Part shown: positions 61,275 to 64,000 of the stretch, in pieces
Numbering within the stretch: the stretch's first letter is position 1
Layout: every line of letters begins with the position of its first letter
From: Prevotella sp. E13-17
GTDB lineage: Bacteria > Bacteroidota > Bacteroidia > Bacteroidales > Bacteroidaceae
Reading direction: 5' to 3'
Assembly (NCBI RefSeq): GCF_022024035.1
Contig: NZ_CP091787.1
Span: forward strand, 1,302,001-1,366,000
Length of the DNA: 64,000 bases
Position numbers and translations under genes: made by a program
The notes under the pieces: model-generated
What the model saw: only the letters and a program-made list of their open reading frames with translations
What the model was told of the DNA's origin: nothing
Database searches by the model: none

Positions 61275-61388
61275 TTTCGTCTGAATAAACGCAATGCTTT
61301 CACGTTGCATAAGCATAACTTTTCTTCGTGAAAAGTATTACTTTTCGGTGTGTAAAGTGCTACTTTTGATGTTTAATGCGTCACTTTT
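61275..61388. repeat. 22-nt-period palindromic repeat array D
   Basis: The word CTTT recurs at 61297, 61319, 61341, 61363 and 61384, with steps 22, 22, 22 and 21; a weaker TTTC unit lies at 61275. Cores are AAAGTGCTACTTTT-like palindromes. The array lies in the long gap 61095-62078. Confidence 0.75.
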
Positions 61389-61617
61389 GCTATAAAACCT
61401 TCTTCTCTTTCGCATCGTGAAATAGAGAGAATCGATGAATTTGTTATCAAAAGAAGGGGTTTTCGCATCACTTTTGAGGCTTGAGAGAGCAGGATTTTAA
61501 TACATTCTGTGCCTTTGCCGAGGTTTGGCATAGCGGGCGCAGTCGCTTTACTAATTTTGTATCTCATTGATAATCTGCTTTTTAGATGAAAATAAATGGT
61601 TGTTAATATGACCTCGT

Positions 61618-61763
61618 GTTCCAGTTCCAGTTGTTCCAGTTTTATTTTTAGCAGTTCCATTATCCCTATTTCTATATATAACTATCTATATATTAATTAG
61701 TTATGAATATATAATAAGGGGATTTGTCTCTCAAATTTTAATTGGAACAACTGGAACTGGAAC
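61618..61763. repeat. Inverted tandem-repeat element 3 (GTTCCA type)
   Basis: The left arm (61618-61641, starting GTTCCAGTTCCAGTTG) and right arm (61740-61763, ending CTGGAACTGGAAC) are 24-nt inverse complements with one mismatch. They flank about 98 bp of AT-rich DNA with an imperfect CCCTAT / ATAAGGG palindrome. Same architecture as elements 1 and 2 at 18811-19172. Confidence 0.85.
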
Positions 61764-61961
61764 AGAAGTGCTCTTAAATTACCTTCTCTCTACCAGGCAT
61801 TCCAACGCCCACAGTAGTTCGTTGTAAGTGTAGATTTGTATTAAAGTGAAACAGAAATGGCTAATTTACATTGACGTACTCCGTCTCGGGGTCGTAGGTA
61901 TAAAAAATAAAAAGAAAATAAACGGAGAAAATATAAGGAATATCACTTTTTTCCTAAAATA

Positions 61962-61993
61962 TTTGGATGCTTTTGGATAAATAGTTATCTTTG
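61962..61993 (+). promoter_or_regulatory. Promoter of the large exported protein gene
   Basis: TTTG 61962-61965, 20-nt spacer, TATCTTTG 61986-61993; leader of about 80 nt. Confidence 0.85.
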
Positions 61994-62078
61994 CAAAATC
62001 TATTAATACAATACAGGGACGTATATTGCTAACCGATAAGGAACAGTAAGAATAAATCTATTAACGAATCTACTCAAT

Positions 62079-64000
62079 ATGATGAAGAAAGAACGGAGAG
62101 AATGGTGGCGTGGATGGCGATATGCTGTTGTCGCGATGATGACAATGTTGTGGTCGCTCAACATGCTGGGTAGCATCAAACCGACGGTGACAATAGAGCT
62201 GTTTGATGTGACAATAACTTATGTTGAGGATGGAAAGGAATACCTTGAATGCAATCCGAAAATTGATTGTGTCTATGGAAAAAATACGCTGATGAATGGT
62301 GGCAGCGGATATGTGCTTAACGTGAAGCCACACCCAGAGAATGCGTTTGTTCCTGGTTCGTTCCCTGAGAGAAACATCCCATCTTCGAAGTTGCGCATAT
62401 GGGTGAACAGCTACGACAGCAATGAAAAACAGATAGGCCTGTTCCATACAAATAATCAGTCGCTCAAATACCTGGAGGTGCCACGTTTGAACGCTAATCC
62501 TTTCGAGATATTCATTTCCGACGAGGATATTAAGAACTTGGTGCCTGAGAAGAAAGACGAAGCGACAGGATACATCACTCATCCTTTCTTTCTGGAATTC
62601 TATTTTGCTGTAGACGAGAATTCGGTGTGGCCTAAAGGCGTGGCAAGGAAGTCGAGTTGGTTTTGGAACAAAGTGAAACGATACCATTTCAACGTCAGGG
62701 AGCAGTTTCTGAACGCTAAAATAGAATGGAGTGGCGATAGCGAGGCCGACCTCTACATGAAGAAACACCCCGAATACAACTACTTCTTCAACGATCCTGA
62801 AACAGTGTGGCAATGCTCGGGATGGTATCTGCACATGAGCTATGTGCACAAAATGATACTGGAGAAATATCTGAAAAAAGATCACTTCATCATCTTCAAG
62901 CTGTGGAAAGACGAGGAACATACGGAGCCTTTGCTCTTCAACTATATGAAGGGTACGGGCTACATAGGAGGATGGGGCGAACCGCAATTCATGGAAGACC
63001 GGTTCAACTATGTGGCCTATCCTCACAACTCGTTGGACTCGCTGAGCCTCTTCGTATCGTGGGAGGCGGTGCACTACTGGTGGCGTGAGAAACGCGAGCC
63101 GACGCCTGAAGAGCATACGCAGATAGGCTACTTCACCATTACGCTGAGTAACGACGGAAAGACATCGGCCACACCAAACGAGTATGATTTGTCTGGCTGG
63201 ATGTCGATAGAGCTGCCTGTGGATAAGAATAAGTCGAAAGGAGGAGGAGGGGGATGTGAGCATGAATACTTCAAGACCTACGAAAAGGATGATCAGTTGC
63301 TCAGCGTTCCGATGGAAAATGGCTGTAGGCAGGACTACGACATGTTTTGGGAGTATCGTGAATGTCGGAAGTGCAACAGAAAATTGGGAAACAGAATCTT
63401 CTTGATTCTCCGTGATATCAACTACTGTAAGCGACATGATTTGAAAGAGACGTCACGAAAGAGTTTAGGTACCTGTCATATTCTGCAAGGAGACAGTCTG
63501 GTAAAGGCTGCATTCTACTCTGTGCTGTCGGAGTGCCAGAACGATTGTTGCAACTATACTGAGCGTAAACGCGTGCATGAGATAATACCTTCTGACAATC
63601 CTAGCAACGGTACAGACATCGATAATGACGACACTAAAGACAACACTAAAGACAACACTAAAGACAACAATAAAGATGATAGTAAAGGCGGTAAAGGCGG
63701 TAAAGGCGGTAAAGAAGGCAACGATACAGGCAAAGACGGCGGTGATTCTAAATGTCCGCCCCATTCTTGGACATGCTTGCCGGAAGAAAAGGTGAACGAG
63801 ATGACCCAGATAGAGGTAATCAATGGTGTGGAGTGGCTCTGCTATTACAACGTGATGGAGAGCAAGGAAAGTTGTGCCAAGTGCGGGGTGGAGAATCTGC
63901 TTTGTCGCCGCCTGGAGCTTGACCATCGCACAAAGGTCATCTATCCAGTACCGCCCAAGCCTTGCAACCACGACTGGTATTACTATTCGAGGAGCTTCCG
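62079..64000 (+). CDS. Large exported Cys/His-rich protein (cut by window edge)
   Basis: One frame stays open from ATG 62079 (or 62082) to the window end, 640 codons, with no stop. The N-terminus MMKKERREWWRGWRYAVVAM is a basic signal anchor. Residues about 35-400 form a Trp/Tyr-rich region of unknown fold. A Gly linker then precedes repeated modules that begin C-x-H or CPPH (CEHEYFKTYEKD, CPPHSWTCLPEE, CNHDWYYYSRSF), two of which carry a later CxxC (CRKC, CAKC). A Lys/Asp/Asn/Gly low-complexity stretch (about 519-558) separates modules one and two. Zinc binding by these modules is a reasonable guess. I do not recognise the family. The long minus-strand frames opposite are shadows. Confidence 0.8.
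   Translation, partial: MMKKERREWWRGWRYAVVAMMTMLWSLNMLGSIKPTVTIELFDVTITYVEDGKEYLECNPKIDCVYGKNTLMNGGSGYVLNVKPHPENAFVPGSFPERNIPSSKLRIWVNSYDSNEKQIGLFHTNNQSLKYLEVPRLNANPFEIFISDEDIKNLVPEKKDEATGYITHPFFLEFYFAVDENSVWPKGVARKSSWFWNKVKRYHFNVREQFLNAKIEWSGDSEADLYMKKHPEYNYFFNDPETVWQCSGWYLHMSYVHKMILEKYLKKDHFIIFKLWKDEEHTEPLLFNYMKGTGYIGGWGEPQFMEDRFNYVAYPHNSLDSLSLFVSWEAVHYWWREKREPTPEEHTQIGYFTITLSNDGKTSATPNEYDLSGWMSIELPVDKNKSKGGGGGCEHEYFKTYEKDDQLLSVPMENGCRQDYDMFWEYRECRKCNRKLGNRIFLILRDINYCKRHDLKETSRKSLGTCHILQGDSLVKAAFYSVLSECQNDCCNYTERKRVHEIIPSDNPSNGTDIDNDDTKDNTKDNTKDNNKDDSKGGKGGKGGKEGNDTGKDGGDSKCPPHSWTCLPEEKVNEMTQIEVINGVEWLCYYNVMESKESCAKCGVENLLCRRLELDHRTKVIYPVPPKPCNHDWYYYSRSF

Noticed and set aside
62070..63437. 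Long minus-strand open frame of 455 codons
   Set aside because: It lies opposite the open frame of the exported protein, which has a matching promoter, signal anchor and Cys/His modules. The minus-strand translation looks like a shadow with no recognisable domain.
63465..63971. Minus-strand open frame rich in Phe/Val/Ala repeats
   Set aside because: It is the antisense reading of the Lys/Asp/Gly low-complexity linker of the plus-strand gene.

Overview
The window reads as chromosome of a Bacteroidales bacterium, most likely Prevotellaceae (Prevotella, Segatella or Xylanibacter type). Clues: nearly every transcription unit is preceded by the Bacteroidetes promoter (TTTG, 19-20 nt, TAnnTTTG); Shine-Dalgarno sequences are absent; the trp operon has the order trpB-E-G-D-C-F-A; and the markers gldE, nspC, a fused DAHP synthase/chorismate mutase, C11 and C1B peptidases, an HU-type protein with a downstream 'smalltalk' micropeptide, and GC-rich and ATTGAA-type intergenic repeats are all present.

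Layout. 1-4.2 kb: 5' end of aroC, slyD, a small secreted protein, an M48 lipoprotein protease and a C1B peptidase. 4.2-10.7 kb: the complete trp operon on the minus strand behind a ribosome-mediated attenuator whose leader peptide carries three consecutive Trp codons. 10.8-18.5 kb: serB, a HAD phosphatase, nrdG-nrdD, then two iron-sulfur redox proteins. 18.5-20.5 kb: an HU locus packed with inverted repeats, a 52-bp palindrome and GC-rich repeats. 20.5-22.4 kb: tatC/tatA and a TPR protein. 22.4-27.4 kb: a Phe/Tyr operon (pheA, aminotransferase, four-helix-bundle gene, aroG-aroQ fusion, tyrA) behind a second attenuator with a Phe/Tyr-rich leader peptide. 27.4-34 kb: pheT, yebC, a lipoprotein, lepA and a Crp-type regulator. 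34-40 kb: two tandem AMP-forming ligases, a LolE-type permease and an aminotransferase. 40.3-44 kb: a membrane pseudokinase, DUF4494, yggS and nspC. 44.1-44.5 kb: four tRNA genes. 44.5-50.7 kb: a hypothetical gene, ssb, gldE, a phosphopantetheinyl transferase, a clostripain-type protease, a GH25 lysozyme and ilvC. 50.9-57.7 kb: an accessory region with a gene relic, a HigB/HigA-like module whose toxin frame is interrupted, a densely structured non-coding segment, two copies of a ~179-bp repeat, a 22-nt-period palindrome array and a REP-associated (RAYT-like) HUH transposase. 57.8-64 kb: a GlsB-type membrane protein, an outer-membrane barrel with a membrane-anchored winged-helix regulator, and the first 640 codons of a large exported Cys/His-rich protein that runs off the window.

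Functionally the left half is aromatic amino-acid metabolism: chorismate synthesis (aroC, DAHP synthase) feeds Trp (trp operon) and Phe/Tyr (pheA/tyrA operon). Both branches are controlled by attenuators in which the antiterminator element overlaps the end of the leader reading frame. TatA/TatC are encoded beside two proteins that carry twin-arginine motifs.

The most unusual signals are not genes. Four intergenic arrays of short degenerate palindromes repeat with a 22-nt period (2.5, 19.3, 54.9 and 61.3 kb). Three elements have tandem-repeat inverted arms around AT-rich palindromic cores (18.8, 19.0 and 61.6 kb). A dispersed repeat family near a RAYT-like transposase looks like it encodes a short RNA.
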